Shown here: piece by piece, positions 16,701 through 24,901 of the stretch | Layout: every line of letters starts with the position of its first letter | Numbering within the stretch: position 1 is the first letter of the stretch | Program-made: the position numbers and the translations under genes | Notes under the pieces: model-generated | What the model was told of the DNA's origin: nothing | The model's database searches: none | Seen by the model: the letters and a program-made list of their open reading frames with translations, nothing else | Source of the DNA: Pseudolabrys sp. | Lineage (GTDB): Bacteria > Pseudomonadota > Alphaproteobacteria > Rhizobiales > Xanthobacteraceae | Length of the DNA stretch: 64,000 bases | Direction of reading: 5' to 3' | NCBI GenBank assembly: GCA_017849615.1 | Contig: JAFIGS010000013.1 | Location: forward strand, 1 to 64,000

Positions 16701-17234
16701 GCGCTCTCGGAAGCCGTCGCGCGTTATCTGTTCAAGCTGATGGCCTATAAGGACGAATACGAAGTCGCGCGCCTCTATACAGACACCGGCTTCATCGAGC
16801 GTGTGAAGGGCCAGTTCGCGCCGGGCGACCTGCGCTTCGAATTCCATCTCGCGCCGCCGATTCTGGCCAAGCACGATCCTTCGACCGGCGAGCCGAAGAA
16901 GATGACGTTCGGGCCATGGATGCTGAAGGCCTTCGGCGTGCTGGCCAAGTTCAAGGTCCTGCGCGGCACCCCGCTCGACATCTTCGGCTATACCGAGGAG
17001 CGCCGTACCGAGCGCAAGCTGATCGCCGAATATCTGGCCAAGCTCGAAACGCTGGCCGCCGACCTGACGCCGGCCAACTATCCGGCCGCGGTGGCGATCG
17101 CTTCGATCCCAGAGAAGATCCGGGGCTACGGCCCGGTCAAGGCGCGGCACCTGAAGATCGCGCAGGCGGAAGAGCAGGGGCTGTGGGAGCAGTTCCGCTC
17201 CGGCGCCACTGCTTTCCTGAAGGCGGCCGAATAA
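13752..17234 (+). CDS. Indolepyruvate:ferredoxin oxidoreductase, fused alpha/gamma form
   Basis: A 1160-residue thiamine-diphosphate enzyme converting aryl pyruvates such as indolepyruvate to aryl-acetyl-CoA with reduction of ferredoxin. An N-terminal domain (GGFLTGYRGSPLGGLDQQF) and a TPP-binding domain (GGEGANWIGEAPF, about 475-490) are followed by an iron-sulfur region with Cys 634, 637, 640 and 646 and a second set, C667, C673, C678. The gamma-type domain starts near 720 (GVGGTGIVTIGAIIG, MAGLAQKGGAVYSH). All domains found on separate IorA/IorB chains in archaea sit on one chain here, as in many proteobacteria. A Crp-type regulator lies downstream. The enzyme fits catabolism of aromatic amino acids. 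Confidence 0.93.
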   Translation: MTLRPVSLDDKYDLNQTHVLVTGYQALIRAILMQKERDRRAGLNTGGFLTGYRGSPLGGLDQQFMRASKHLAGADVQFQPGLNEELAATALWGTQQAELRGEGKFDGVFGLWYGKGPGVDRSGDVFRHANLAGSSKHGGVLALMGDDHTAESSTTAHQSEFHFVDVMIPILNPAGVQEIVDYAQLGWAMSRYTGCWTALKCMHDTVESTGVIDGSLERLQIVTPTDFVMPEGGLNIRLVDTILGQEARLHDYKRDAMLAFVRANKINKMITTGGRVPKIGIISTGKSYLDVRQAFDELGIDEIKCNDLGIRLFKIGCPWPIPREELVEFARGLDLIIVVEEKRSLIEVQVREELYGMPNQPVCIGKKDENGNWLFPVKGALDPNDIAICIGERVLKHVGVNDEIAAHVARLKGAQRALAETGDVALRVPYFCSGCPHNTSTRVPEGARAYAGIGCHFMAQWMERKTLGFTQMGGEGANWIGEAPFSKRDHVFQNLGDGTYNHSGYLAIRAAIASGVTMTYKILYNDAVAMTGGQHHEGGLTVEQIAAQVAAEGAKRVIVVSDEPWKYPKDTVWPKGLTLHHRDELDTLQRQLAEVPGVTVLIYDQTCAAEKRRRRKRGTFPDPDKRVVINDLVCEGCGDCGVKSNCVSVQPLTTEWGRKRTIDQSSCNKDFSCVKGFCPSFVTVHGAKPKKADAIAEPADWTALPSPSVPLINHPYGIIVTGVGGTGIVTIGAIIGMAAHLEGKGVGIIDMAGLAQKGGAVYSHIRIANNPDDIHAIRVSAAGADLVLGGDIVVVGNKKVLSAVKTGNTRMIVNTAEFLPGDFTRNADFSLPTERIKRAVVSAAGRDNSHFIDASRLATALLGNSIGANMFMLGYAYQNGALPLSPEAIEKAIEMNGEAVKMNIQAFRYGRRAAVDPAALEKLISPAPTENNDSLKLSQSFGETVERRVAFLTVYQSARYARRYRAAVDKIVAVEAEKAPGQSALSEAVARYLFKLMAYKDEYEVARLYTDTGFIERVKGQFAPGDLRFEFHLAPPILAKHDPSTGEPKKMTFGPWMLKAFGVLAKFKVLRGTPLDIFGYTEERRTERKLIAEYLAKLETLAADLTPANYPAAVAIASIPEKIRGYGPVKARHLKIAQAEEQGLWEQFRSGATAFLKAAE

Positions 17235-17357
17235 TCGGCGGCCGGGTAGCGTTGTCGCGGACGGCCGTCCGCGCGCGAACGCTGCTTGGTGGCCGCGCCG
17301 ATCGGGGCCATACTGGTTTTTACGCAACCGACGGCCCGCGCTCAAGGACATCGCTTC

Positions 17358-18032
17358 GTGATTTCAGCCGATCATCTGCGGCGTATTGCGTTCTGGTCGC
17401 GCGAGCTGCCCGACCAGGAGTTCGAGCGCGCGCGCCGCGGTATCGTCGAGAAGTCGTATGCCAAAGGCGCCTATGTCTTTCACCGCGGCGACCGCTTCGA
17501 CGCCTGGACCGGCGTCTCGGAGGGCTTGCTGAAGATCGCCGCCGTGTCGCGCTCCGGCAAGGCCGTGACGCTCGCCGGCATGCGCACCGGTGGCTGGTTC
17601 GGCGAGGGCACCGTGCTCAAGAACGAACTGCGTCAGTACGATCTGGTGGCGCTGCGCGACAGCCGGCTGGCGCTGATGGAGCGCGCGACCTTCACCTGGC
17701 TGGTCGAGAACAGCGTCGGCTTCAATCGCTTCCTGGTGCGCCAGCTCAATGAGCGGCTCGGTCAGTTCATCGCCTTCGTCGAATATGACCGCAGCCTCGA
17801 CGCAACGGCGCGGCTGGCGCGCAGCATTGCCTGGCTGTTCAACCCGGTTCTGTATCACGAGCCGGCCGCGCATCTGGAAATCTCCCAGGAAGAAGCCGGC
17901 CTGTTGTCCGGCCTGTCGCGGCAGATGGCGAACAAGGGCCTGCAGACCCTGGAAAAGAAGGGCCTGCTGCGCATCGAGCATGGCGGCATCACCGTGCTGG
18001 ATGCGGAACGGTTGGCGCGCTACGGCGCCTGA
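17358..18032 (+). CDS. Crp/Fnr-family transcriptional regulator
   Basis: A 224-residue regulator. The cyclic-nucleotide-binding-type beta barrel (about 25-130) includes GAYVFHRGDRFDAW and GGWFGEGTVL. A C-terminal winged helix (about 165-220) includes ISQEEAGLLSGLSRQMANKGL. There is no N-terminal Cys cluster, so it is not an oxygen-sensing FNR. The GTG at 17358 is favoured: AAGGA lies 10-14 bases upstream, and the longer in-frame extension to a TTG at 17286 is unlike the family. It sits 123 bases after the indolepyruvate oxidoreductase and 340 bases before the acyl-CoA synthetase operon, either of which could be its target. Confidence 0.87.
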   Translation: MISADHLRRIAFWSRELPDQEFERARRGIVEKSYAKGAYVFHRGDRFDAWTGVSEGLLKIAAVSRSGKAVTLAGMRTGGWFGEGTVLKNELRQYDLVALRDSRLALMERATFTWLVENSVGFNRFLVRQLNERLGQFIAFVEYDRSLDATARLARSIAWLFNPVLYHEPAAHLEISQEEAGLLSGLSRQMANKGLQTLEKKGLLRIEHGGITVLDAERLARYGA

Positions 18033-18373
18033 AAAATCCGGATTGGTGCGAAAGGGATTGTGCGGCGCGACATAAAAGTCGGAATCCCTGTGCACCTAGC
18101 CAACAAGGACCCGTCTTGTCTGTCAAGCGGCGTGTTCTCCGCGCCGATGTTTCGCTTCACACTGCGCTGCAAATAGACGAGTCGAACTGGAAGACTTCGC
18201 AAGGCAGCGGAACGGGTTAGACCCCGCGCCTCAGCCGGCTACCGGGCGGCCGATGGCTTGACCGGGGGCAGGCGGTGTTTTCATATCGACCGCAATAAAG
18301 GGCCCCCAGAAGGGCTTGAGGGGAAATGCGACCGCGGCGACGAGCCGTCACGCGGCATTTTGGAGGTCCGGCT
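18033..18373. other. 341-bp intergenic region upstream of the uptake operon
   Basis: No gene is visible. The region contains a good sigma-70-type promoter candidate (annotated at 18258-18286) and, just before the GTG at 18374, the ribosome site TGGAGG (18361-18366). No inverted repeat of obvious Crp type was found. Confidence 0.5.
18258..18286 (+). promoter_or_regulatory. Candidate sigma-70 promoter for the uptake-activation operon
   Basis: TTGACC (18258-18263) and TCATAT (18281-18286) are separated by 17 bases, the optimal spacing for housekeeping sigma. The predicted start near 18293 lies about 80 bases upstream of the acyl-CoA synthetase start codon. Only the boxes and the spacing support it. 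Confidence 0.4.
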
Positions 18374-20344
18374 GTGGCGAGTACGGCCGATACGCGCGAT
18401 ACGTTTCCGAAGCTTCTAGTTCGTAACGCCCGCGATTTCGGGGCGCGTCCGTCCATGCGCCACAAGGATCTCGGCGTCTGGCAGAGCTGGACCTGGGCCG
18501 AGGTCCTCGACATCGTGCGCGCCTACGCGCTCGGCCTGTCGCGGCTCGGCGTCAAGCGCGGCGACACCGTCGCCATCGTCGGCTCCAACCGGCCGAAGCT
18601 GTACTGGTCGATCGTGGCGGCGCAGACGCTCGGCGCGGTCCCGGTACCGGTCTATGCGGATGCCGTCGCCGACGAACTGGCTTTCGTGCTCCAGCATGCC
18701 GATGTGCGCTTCGCCGCCGTCGAGGACCAGGAGCAGGTCGACAAGATCCAGTCGGTCATGGACCGCCTGCCAAACCTCGAATGGCTGGTTTATGACGAGC
18801 CGCGCGGCTTGCGCGACTACGACCACAGCCGGCTGCGCTCGATGGAGGACGTCATCGCCGATGGCCGCAAGGCGCTGGCCGCCGACCCCAGGCTCGGCGA
18901 CTGGCTGGACGGCGAGATCGCCGCGACCAAGGGCTCCGATCCGTCGATCATTCTCTATACGTCGGGCACCACCGGCACCTCGAAGGGCGTGGTGCTGTCG
19001 GGCGAGCGTTCGATCACCGCCGCGACCGACACGGTCAAATTCGACCATCTCGACGAGAACGACGTCGCGCTCGCCTACCTGCCGCTGGCCTGGGTCGGCG
19101 ACCACTACCTCAACTTCGCGCAGGGCATGGTGGCGGGCTTCTGCATGGCCTGCCCGGAAAACGCCGAGACGGCGATGGCGGACTTGCGCGAGATCGGCCC
19201 AACCTTCTACTTCGCGCCGCCGCGCACGCTCGAAGCCTTGCTCACCCGCGTCATGATCCGCATGGAGGACGCGAGCGCGATCAAACGCAAGCTGTTCCAC
19301 TATTTCATCGGCGTCGCGCGGCGCTATGGCGAGCGCATCCTCAACGGCGAGAGCGTGCCTCTGACCGGCCGCATTCTGTACGGCATCGGCAACCTGCTGG
19401 TTTACGGCCCGCTCAAGAACGTGCTCGGCTTCTCGCGGGTGCGCACGGCCTACACGGCCGGCGAGGCGATCGGGCCGGACCTGTTCGCCTTCTACCGCTC
19501 CATCGGCCTCAACCTGAAGCAGCTCTACGGCCAGACCGAGGCCTTCCTCTACGTCACCTGCCAACCCGATGGCGCCATCTATTCCGACACGGTCGGCCCG
19601 GCCGCGCCGCATGTCGATATCCGTATCGCCGACAACGGCGAGGTATTGTTCAAGTCGCCCGGCATGTTCACCGGATATTTCCGCGACGAGGCCAAGACCG
19701 CCGAGGTGCTGACGCCGGACGGCTATGTGAAGACCGGCGACGCCGGCTTCTTCGACGACAAGACCGGGCAGCTCAAGATCATCGACCGCGCCAAGGACGT
19801 CGGCAAGCTCAAGGACGGCACCTTGTTCGCGCCGAAATACATCGAGAACAAGCTCAAGTTCTTCCCCAATATCCGCGAGGCGGTGGCCTACGGCGATGGC
19901 CGCGACTTCGTCACGGTGATGCTGAACATCGACCTGACCGCCGTCGGCTCATGGGCCGAGCGCAACAATGTCGCTTATGCCTCCTATCAGGAACTCGCCG
20001 GCCACCCGATGGTCTACAACATGCTGGAGAAGAACGTCGCCGAGGTGAACCGCTCGCTGGCCGCGGACAAGATGATGGCCGGCGCGCAGATCAGGCGCTT
20101 CCTCATCCTGCACAAGGAGCTCGATGCCGACGATGGCGAACTCACGCGCACCCAGAAGGTGCGCCGCGGCTTCGTCGCCGAGCGCTACGCGCCGCTGATC
20201 ACCGCGCTCTATGACGGCTCGAGCGAGGCTGACATCTCCACCGAGGTAACGTTCGAGGACGGCCGCAAGGGCGTCATCAGCGCCCGCGTCAAGATCCGCG
20301 ACATGACGGTCGTTCCTGCCGCGGCGATGGAGAAGGCGGCATGA
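18374..20344 (+). CDS. Long-chain-type acyl-CoA synthetase (AMP-forming)
   Basis: A 656-residue ligase that activates a carboxylic acid via an acyl-adenylate to its CoA thioester. The P-loop-like ILYTSGTTGTSKGVVLSG is near 190-210, the LYGQTEAF segment near 375-385, GYVKTGDAGFF near 450, and the LKIIDRAKDVGKLKDG hinge follows. The GTG at 18374 sits 7 bases after TGGAGG; an ATG at 18326 would add 16 atypical residues. It is the first gene of an operon with a branched-chain-type ABC transporter, its stop overlapping the next start in ATGA. So its substrate is probably the imported acid. Confidence 0.92.
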   Translation: MASTADTRDTFPKLLVRNARDFGARPSMRHKDLGVWQSWTWAEVLDIVRAYALGLSRLGVKRGDTVAIVGSNRPKLYWSIVAAQTLGAVPVPVYADAVADELAFVLQHADVRFAAVEDQEQVDKIQSVMDRLPNLEWLVYDEPRGLRDYDHSRLRSMEDVIADGRKALAADPRLGDWLDGEIAATKGSDPSIILYTSGTTGTSKGVVLSGERSITAATDTVKFDHLDENDVALAYLPLAWVGDHYLNFAQGMVAGFCMACPENAETAMADLREIGPTFYFAPPRTLEALLTRVMIRMEDASAIKRKLFHYFIGVARRYGERILNGESVPLTGRILYGIGNLLVYGPLKNVLGFSRVRTAYTAGEAIGPDLFAFYRSIGLNLKQLYGQTEAFLYVTCQPDGAIYSDTVGPAAPHVDIRIADNGEVLFKSPGMFTGYFRDEAKTAEVLTPDGYVKTGDAGFFDDKTGQLKIIDRAKDVGKLKDGTLFAPKYIENKLKFFPNIREAVAYGDGRDFVTVMLNIDLTAVGSWAERNNVAYASYQELAGHPMVYNMLEKNVAEVNRSLAADKMMAGAQIRRFLILHKELDADDGELTRTQKVRRGFVAERYAPLITALYDGSSEADISTEVTFEDGRKGVISARVKIRDMTVVPAAAMEKAA

Positions 20345-21144
20345 GAGCGCCCGACGATTCACTGAAGACCCGCATCGGCGACGTGCTGCTCGCGGTCGAG
20401 GACGTGTCGCTGGCGTTCGGCGGCGTCAAGGCGATCAACGGCGTGTCCTTCGACATCCGTCAGGGCGAGATCCGCGCCATCATCGGCCCGAACGGCGCCG
20501 GCAAGACCTCGATGCTCAACGTCATCAACGGCTTCTACCATCCGCAGCAGGGCCGCATCACCTTCAAGGGCAAGACGCGCAGCCGCATGCGGCCCCACGA
20601 GGCGGCGTCCGGCGGCATCGCCCGCACCTTCCAGAACGTGGCGCTGTTCCGCGGCATGTCGGCGCTCGACAACATCATGGCCGGGCGCACGCTGAAGATG
20701 AACGTCAACTTTTTCTGGCAGATGTTCCGCCGCGGCCCGGCAATGCGCGAGGAAATCGAGCATCGCCGCTTCGTCGAGGAGATCATCGACTTCCTCAAGA
20801 TCCAGGACATCCGCCGCACGCCGGTTGGCCGCCTGCCTTACGGCCTGCAGAAGCGCGTCGAGCTCGGCCGCGCGCTGGCGATGGAGCCGGAGCTGCTGCT
20901 GCTCGACGAGCCAATGGCCGGCATGAACCTCGAAGAGAAGGAGGACATGTCGCGCTACATCCTCGACGTCAATGAGTATTACGGCACCACGATCGCGCTG
21001 ATCGAGCACGACATGGGCGTGGTCATGGACCTGTCGGACCGCGTCGTCGTGCTCGATCACGGCGAGAAGATCGCCGACGGCACGCCGGACGAGGTCAAGC
21101 GCAATCAGGCGGTGATCGACGCCTATCTCGGCGTGGCGCACTGA
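20341..21144 (+). CDS. Branched-chain-type ABC transporter ATPase (LivG-like)
   Basis: A 267-residue ATPase. Walker A GPNGAGKTS is near residue 50, the LivG-type insertion follows (GGIARTFQNVALFRGMSALDN), and Walker B LLLLDEPMAGMN is near 185. The signature segment is degenerate (LPYGLQKRVELGRAL), as common in LivG-like proteins. It starts inside the stop codon of the acyl-CoA synthetase gene. Together with the two permeases, binding protein and second ATPase downstream it makes a complete HAAT-type importer. Placement beside two CoA ligases points to an aromatic or fatty acid rather than leucine. Confidence 0.92.
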   Translation: MRAPDDSLKTRIGDVLLAVEDVSLAFGGVKAINGVSFDIRQGEIRAIIGPNGAGKTSMLNVINGFYHPQQGRITFKGKTRSRMRPHEAASGGIARTFQNVALFRGMSALDNIMAGRTLKMNVNFFWQMFRRGPAMREEIEHRRFVEEIIDFLKIQDIRRTPVGRLPYGLQKRVELGRALAMEPELLLLDEPMAGMNLEEKEDMSRYILDVNEYYGTTIALIEHDMGVVMDLSDRVVVLDHGEKIADGTPDEVKRNQAVIDAYLGVAH

Positions 21145-21153
21145 GGGCAGACG

Positions 21154-22137
21154 ATGGACATCCTCTACAAGATCTTCATCGACCCCTTCATGCAGATGGG
21201 CGGCGCGCCGGATCTGCTGGTGCAGACATTGTGGGAAGGCCTGGTCGCCGGCATGCTCTATGCGCTGATCGCGCTGGGCTTCGTGCTGATCTTCAAGGCC
21301 TCCGGCGTATTCAATTTCGCGCAGGGCATCATGGTGGTGTTCGCGGCGCTCACTCTCGTCGGCGTCTATGACCTGCTGAGGGGCGCCGGTGTGCCGTCGG
21401 GCTGGCTGGCGGCGTATCTCGCGCTTGCCATTGCGCTCGGCGTCATGGGCATTCTGGCCTTCGCGGTCGAGCGCGTGGTGCTGCGGCCGCTGGTCAACCA
21501 GCCCGACATCATCCTGTTCATGGCGACCTTTGGGCTCACTTATTTCCTTATCGGCTTCGGCGAGTTCGTGTTCGGCGGCAATCCCAAGCGCATGATCGCC
21601 GGCGAACTGAACCTGCCGAGCGGCGCGGTCGAGTTCAAGATGGCGGGCGGTTTCGTTGCCATGCAGAAGATCGACATCGCCGCCGTGCTGATCGTGTCGG
21701 TGATGGTGGCGGGGCTGAGCTTCTTCTTCCAGCGCACCCGCATCGGCCGGGCGCTGCGCGCGGTTGCCGACAGCCACAAGGCGGCGCTCTCGGTCGGCAT
21801 CTCGCTTGAGCAGATCTGGGTCGTGGTCTGGTTCGCGGCCGGTATCGTCGCGCTGACGACCGGCATCATGTGGGGTGCGCGCTCCGAGGTGTCGTTCTCG
21901 CTGCAGATCATCGCGCTCAAGGCGCTTCCGGTGCTCATCCTCGGCGGCTTCACATCGATTCCGGGCGCCATCGTCGGCGGCCTCATCATCGGCATCGGCG
22001 AGAAGCTCGGCGAGTTCTACTGGGGTCCGCTGCTCGGCTCCGGCATCGAAAGCTGGCTGGCCTACTTCATTGCGCTGCTGTTCCTGCTGTTCCGGCCGCA
22101 GGGCCTGTTCGGCGAAAAGATCATCGAGCGGATATGA
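21154..22137 (+). CDS. Branched-chain-type ABC transporter permease (LivH-like)
   Basis: A 327-residue integral membrane protein with about eight hydrophobic segments. LVAGMLYALIALGFVLIFKASGVFNFAQG (described here by its GLxxG-like start and NFAQG end) is the hallmark of the LivH family. RTRIGRALRAVADSHKAALSVGI contacts the ATPase. It begins 9 bases after the ATPase gene. A palindromic repeat separates it from the next permease gene, which is unusual inside a transporter operon. Confidence 0.92.
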   Translation: MDILYKIFIDPFMQMGGAPDLLVQTLWEGLVAGMLYALIALGFVLIFKASGVFNFAQGIMVVFAALTLVGVYDLLRGAGVPSGWLAAYLALAIALGVMGILAFAVERVVLRPLVNQPDIILFMATFGLTYFLIGFGEFVFGGNPKRMIAGELNLPSGAVEFKMAGGFVAMQKIDIAAVLIVSVMVAGLSFFFQRTRIGRALRAVADSHKAALSVGISLEQIWVVVWFAAGIVALTTGIMWGARSEVSFSLQIIALKALPVLILGGFTSIPGAIVGGLIIGIGEKLGEFYWGPLLGSGIESWLAYFIALLFLLFRPQGLFGEKIIERI

Positions 22138-22160
22138 TTCAGAACGCGCACCTCGTGGCT

Positions 22161-22261
22161 GTCATTCCGGGATGCGAGCGAAGCTCGCGGGCCCGGAATC
22201 CATACGCCGCAGCAGGGAATATGGATTCCGGGCTCGCGCCTGCGGTGCGCCCCGGAATGAC
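22161..22261. repeat. Palindromic repeat inside the ABC operon
   Basis: The outer arms GTCATTCCGG (22161-22170) and CCGGAATGAC (22252-22261) are perfect inverted copies. Inner arms CCCGGAATCCATA (22192-22204) and TATGGATTCCGGG (22220-22232) form a second 13-bp stem. The likely ribosome site of the next gene, GGAG (22262-22265), starts at the base after the repeat. It could fold strongly in the polycistronic mRNA. Confidence 0.85.
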
Positions 22262-22274
22262 GGAGATTTAAGCG

Positions 22275-23351
22275 ATGCTTTACCGCGAGGCAGGCCAGTT
22301 CAAGACGAACTACGTCGACGATCAGGCGGTGTTTCCGATCCGCCAGGATCGCATCGGCATCGCCGTCATCCTCGCGGTCGCCTTCGTCGGCATTCCGCTG
22401 TTCGGTTCGGACTTCTTCATCAGCGCCGTGATGGTGCCGCTCCTGGTGTTCTCGCTGGCGGCGATCGGCTTGAACATCCTCACCGGCTACACCGGGCTGC
22501 TGTCGCTCGGCACCGGCGGCTTCATGGGGGTTGGCGCCTTTGCCTGCTACAAGCTGACCACGATCTTCCCGGATGTTAACATCATCATCTGGATCCTGGT
22601 GTCGGGCTTCTTCTCCTGCGGCATTGGCATCCTGTTCGGCCTGCCGTCCCTGCGCATCAAGGGCTTCTATCTTGCCGTGGCGACGTTGTCGGCGCAGTTC
22701 TTTCTCGACTGGGCCTTCGTCCGTATTCCCTGGCTTGTGAACAACAACACCTCCGGCGCCATCGAGGTGCCGTCGCGCTATCTGTTCGGCATGCCTATCA
22801 CGGGACCGATGGCGCAGCCGGAAGTGCGCTACCTTGTGGTGCTGTCCATCGTCGCGCTGCTGACTTTGATCGCGTCCAATCTGGTGCACGGCCGCATCGG
22901 CCGCAGCTGGATGGCGGTGCGCGACATGGATCTCGCCGCTGAGCTGATCGGTATCCGGCTTTACCGCACCAAGCTGCTGGCCTTCGCGGTATCGTCCTAT
23001 TATTGCGGCGTGGCCGGCGCGCTGATGGTGTTCCTCTGGTACGGCAGCGCCGAGCCGGCGGTGTTCGGCATCGACCAGTCGTTCTTCATCCTGTTCATGG
23101 TCATCATCGGCGGCCTCGGCAGCCTGGTCGGCTCGTTCTTCGGCGCGGCGCTGATTTACGGCATGCCGATCATCCTGAAGGCCATCGTCGGACTGGTCGG
23201 CCTGCAGATTTCGCCGGCCACCGTCGAGCATCTGACTTTCATGGCCGTCGGTGGCCTCATCATCCTGTTTCTTATTATCGAGCCCGCGGGGCTCGCGCGA
23301 CTTTGGCAGGTCGGCAAGCAGAAGCTGAGGGTCTGGCCATTCCCGTATTGA
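22275..23351 (+). CDS. Branched-chain-type ABC transporter permease (LivM-like)
   Basis: A 358-residue second permease with about nine to ten hydrophobic segments. The family features are LNILTGYTGLLSLGTGGFMG (about 70-90), the ATPase-contacting stretch GRSWMAVRDMDLAAELIGI (about 212-230) and FMVIIGGLGSLVGSFFGA. GGAG at 22262-22265 gives a 9-base spacing to the ATG. It is paired with the LivH-like permease upstream despite the intervening palindrome. Confidence 0.92.
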   Translation: MLYREAGQFKTNYVDDQAVFPIRQDRIGIAVILAVAFVGIPLFGSDFFISAVMVPLLVFSLAAIGLNILTGYTGLLSLGTGGFMGVGAFACYKLTTIFPDVNIIIWILVSGFFSCGIGILFGLPSLRIKGFYLAVATLSAQFFLDWAFVRIPWLVNNNTSGAIEVPSRYLFGMPITGPMAQPEVRYLVVLSIVALLTLIASNLVHGRIGRSWMAVRDMDLAAELIGIRLYRTKLLAFAVSSYYCGVAGALMVFLWYGSAEPAVFGIDQSFFILFMVIIGGLGSLVGSFFGAALIYGMPIILKAIVGLVGLQISPATVEHLTFMAVGGLIILFLIIEPAGLARLWQVGKQKLRVWPFPY

Positions 23352-23433
23352 GAGTGCAGACTGAGAACCAAAATTCCGCCCGCGGGCGGGCACGCCATAA
23401 CAAGCGGCGTGAAACCAGAGGGAGAGAAAGCCC

Positions 23434-24768
23434 ATGCTAGGCTTGAGAAACATCAAGACGACCATGATTGCGGCCGCGCTCGTCGCGGGCACGGTCGCGA
23501 CGTCGCCGCCCGCCACGGCACAGGAATCGATCTATGTGCCGCTGTTCACCTACCGCACCGGACCGTTCTCCGGTTCGGGCATCTACATCGCGGAAGGCAT
23601 GCGCGATTATCTCGAGATGCTGAACCAGCGCGATGGCGGCATCGGCGGGGTCAAGCTGGCGCTCGAAGAGTGCGAGACTGGCTACGACACCAAGAAGGGT
23701 CTCGAGTGCTACGAGGCGGTGAAAGACAAGAAGCCGGTCGTCATCAATCCGTGGTCGACCGGGATCACGCTGCCGCTGATCCCGCGCGCCGCGGTGGACA
23801 AGGTGCCGGTGCTGTCGATGGCCTATGGTCTCTCGGCCGCCGCGATCGGCGACACCTTCCCGTGGATCTTCAACCCGCCGGCGACCTACTGGGACGGCGC
23901 CTCGATGATCCTGAACTACATCGGCGAGAAGGAAGGCGGCATCGACAAGCTCAAGGGCAAGACCATCGGCTACATTTATCTCGACGCCGGCTTCGGCAAA
24001 GAGCCGATTCCGCTGCTCGAGCAGTTAGCCAAGGACTACGGCTACACGCTGAAGCTCTATCCGGTCGCCGCGACCGAAATGCAGAACCAGTCGTCGCAGT
24101 GGCTCAACGTCCGCCGCGATCGGCCGGACTACATGATCATGTACGGCTGGGGCGCGCTGCAGCCGACCGCGGTGAAGGAAGCCGTCAAGATCAACTACCC
24201 GATGGACAAGTTCGTCTCCATCTGGTGGGCGAGCGAGGATGACGCCGCCGCCGGCGGCCCGCAGAGCAAGGGCTTCAAGGTGCTCAACTGGCACGCCGTG
24301 GGCGATAATCTCCCGGCCATCGCCGACATCAAGAAGCATGTCACCGACAAGAACCTGACGCAGACCGACAAGAGCCACATCGGCAAGGTTCTCTACAACC
24401 GCGGCATCTACAACTCGATGCTGATCGCCGAAGGTATCCGCAACGCGCAGAAGCTGAGCGGCAAGAAGGTGATTACCGGCGAGGACATGCGCCGGGGCCT
24501 CGAGACGCTCAACATCGACGCCGCCCGTTACAAGGAGATGGGTCTCGAAGGCTTTGCCGGCCCGGTCAAACTGACCTGCGCTGACCACAACGGCCACTTC
24601 GCGACCTACATGCAGGAGTGGGACGGCTCGAAATACGTCAAGGTCTCCGGCGATCTCAAGGCGAGCATGGACAAGGTCAGCCCGCTCATGAACGCCGCCG
24701 CCAAGGAGTACACCGAAAAGGCCGGTAGCTGGCCGAAGCGGACCGAGGCCTGCGACAAGGCGTCGTAA
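23434..24768 (+). CDS. Branched-chain-type ABC transporter substrate-binding protein
   Basis: A 444-residue periplasmic binding protein of the LivK/AmiC-like fold. The signal peptide (residues about 1-30) ends near ATAQES. The mature protein begins YVPLFTYRTGPFSGSGI, typical of the clade, and its two lobes include ALEECETGYDTKKGLECYE and MAYGLSAAAIGDTFPW. This length and clade usually occur in clusters for aromatic or fatty acids with CoA ligases rather than for amino acids; that is inference. It lies 82 bases after the second permease gene. Confidence 0.9.
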   Translation: MLGLRNIKTTMIAAALVAGTVATSPPATAQESIYVPLFTYRTGPFSGSGIYIAEGMRDYLEMLNQRDGGIGGVKLALEECETGYDTKKGLECYEAVKDKKPVVINPWSTGITLPLIPRAAVDKVPVLSMAYGLSAAAIGDTFPWIFNPPATYWDGASMILNYIGEKEGGIDKLKGKTIGYIYLDAGFGKEPIPLLEQLAKDYGYTLKLYPVAATEMQNQSSQWLNVRRDRPDYMIMYGWGALQPTAVKEAVKINYPMDKFVSIWWASEDDAAAGGPQSKGFKVLNWHAVGDNLPAIADIKKHVTDKNLTQTDKSHIGKVLYNRGIYNSMLIAEGIRNAQKLSGKKVITGEDMRRGLETLNIDAARYKEMGLEGFAGPVKLTCADHNGHFATYMQEWDGSKYVKVSGDLKASMDKVSPLMNAAAKEYTEKAGSWPKRTEACDKAS

Positions 24769-24778
24769 CAAGAAAGAC

Positions 24779-24882
24779 CCTCGTCCTGAGGAGCGCCGCA
24801 AGGCGCGCCTCGAAGGACGAGGCTCCCTGAGCAAACGCCCTCATCCTTCGAGACGGCGCTGTCGCGCCTCCTCAGGATGAGG
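24779..24882. repeat. Pair of inverted hairpin repeats inside the ABC operon
   Basis: Copy one runs from CCTCGTCCT (24779-24787) to AGGACGAGG (24814-24822), copy two from CCTCATCCT (24839-24847) to AGGATGAGG (24874-24882). Each folds into a long hairpin with GC-rich inner arms, and the two lie in opposite orientation. The sequence type (CTCATCCTGAGGAGCG...) is a familiar repeat of Bradyrhizobium-like genomes. It separates the binding-protein gene from the last ATPase gene. Confidence 0.85.
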
Positions 24883-24901
24883 GCCCCTCTCGAGAGCCCC
24901 C

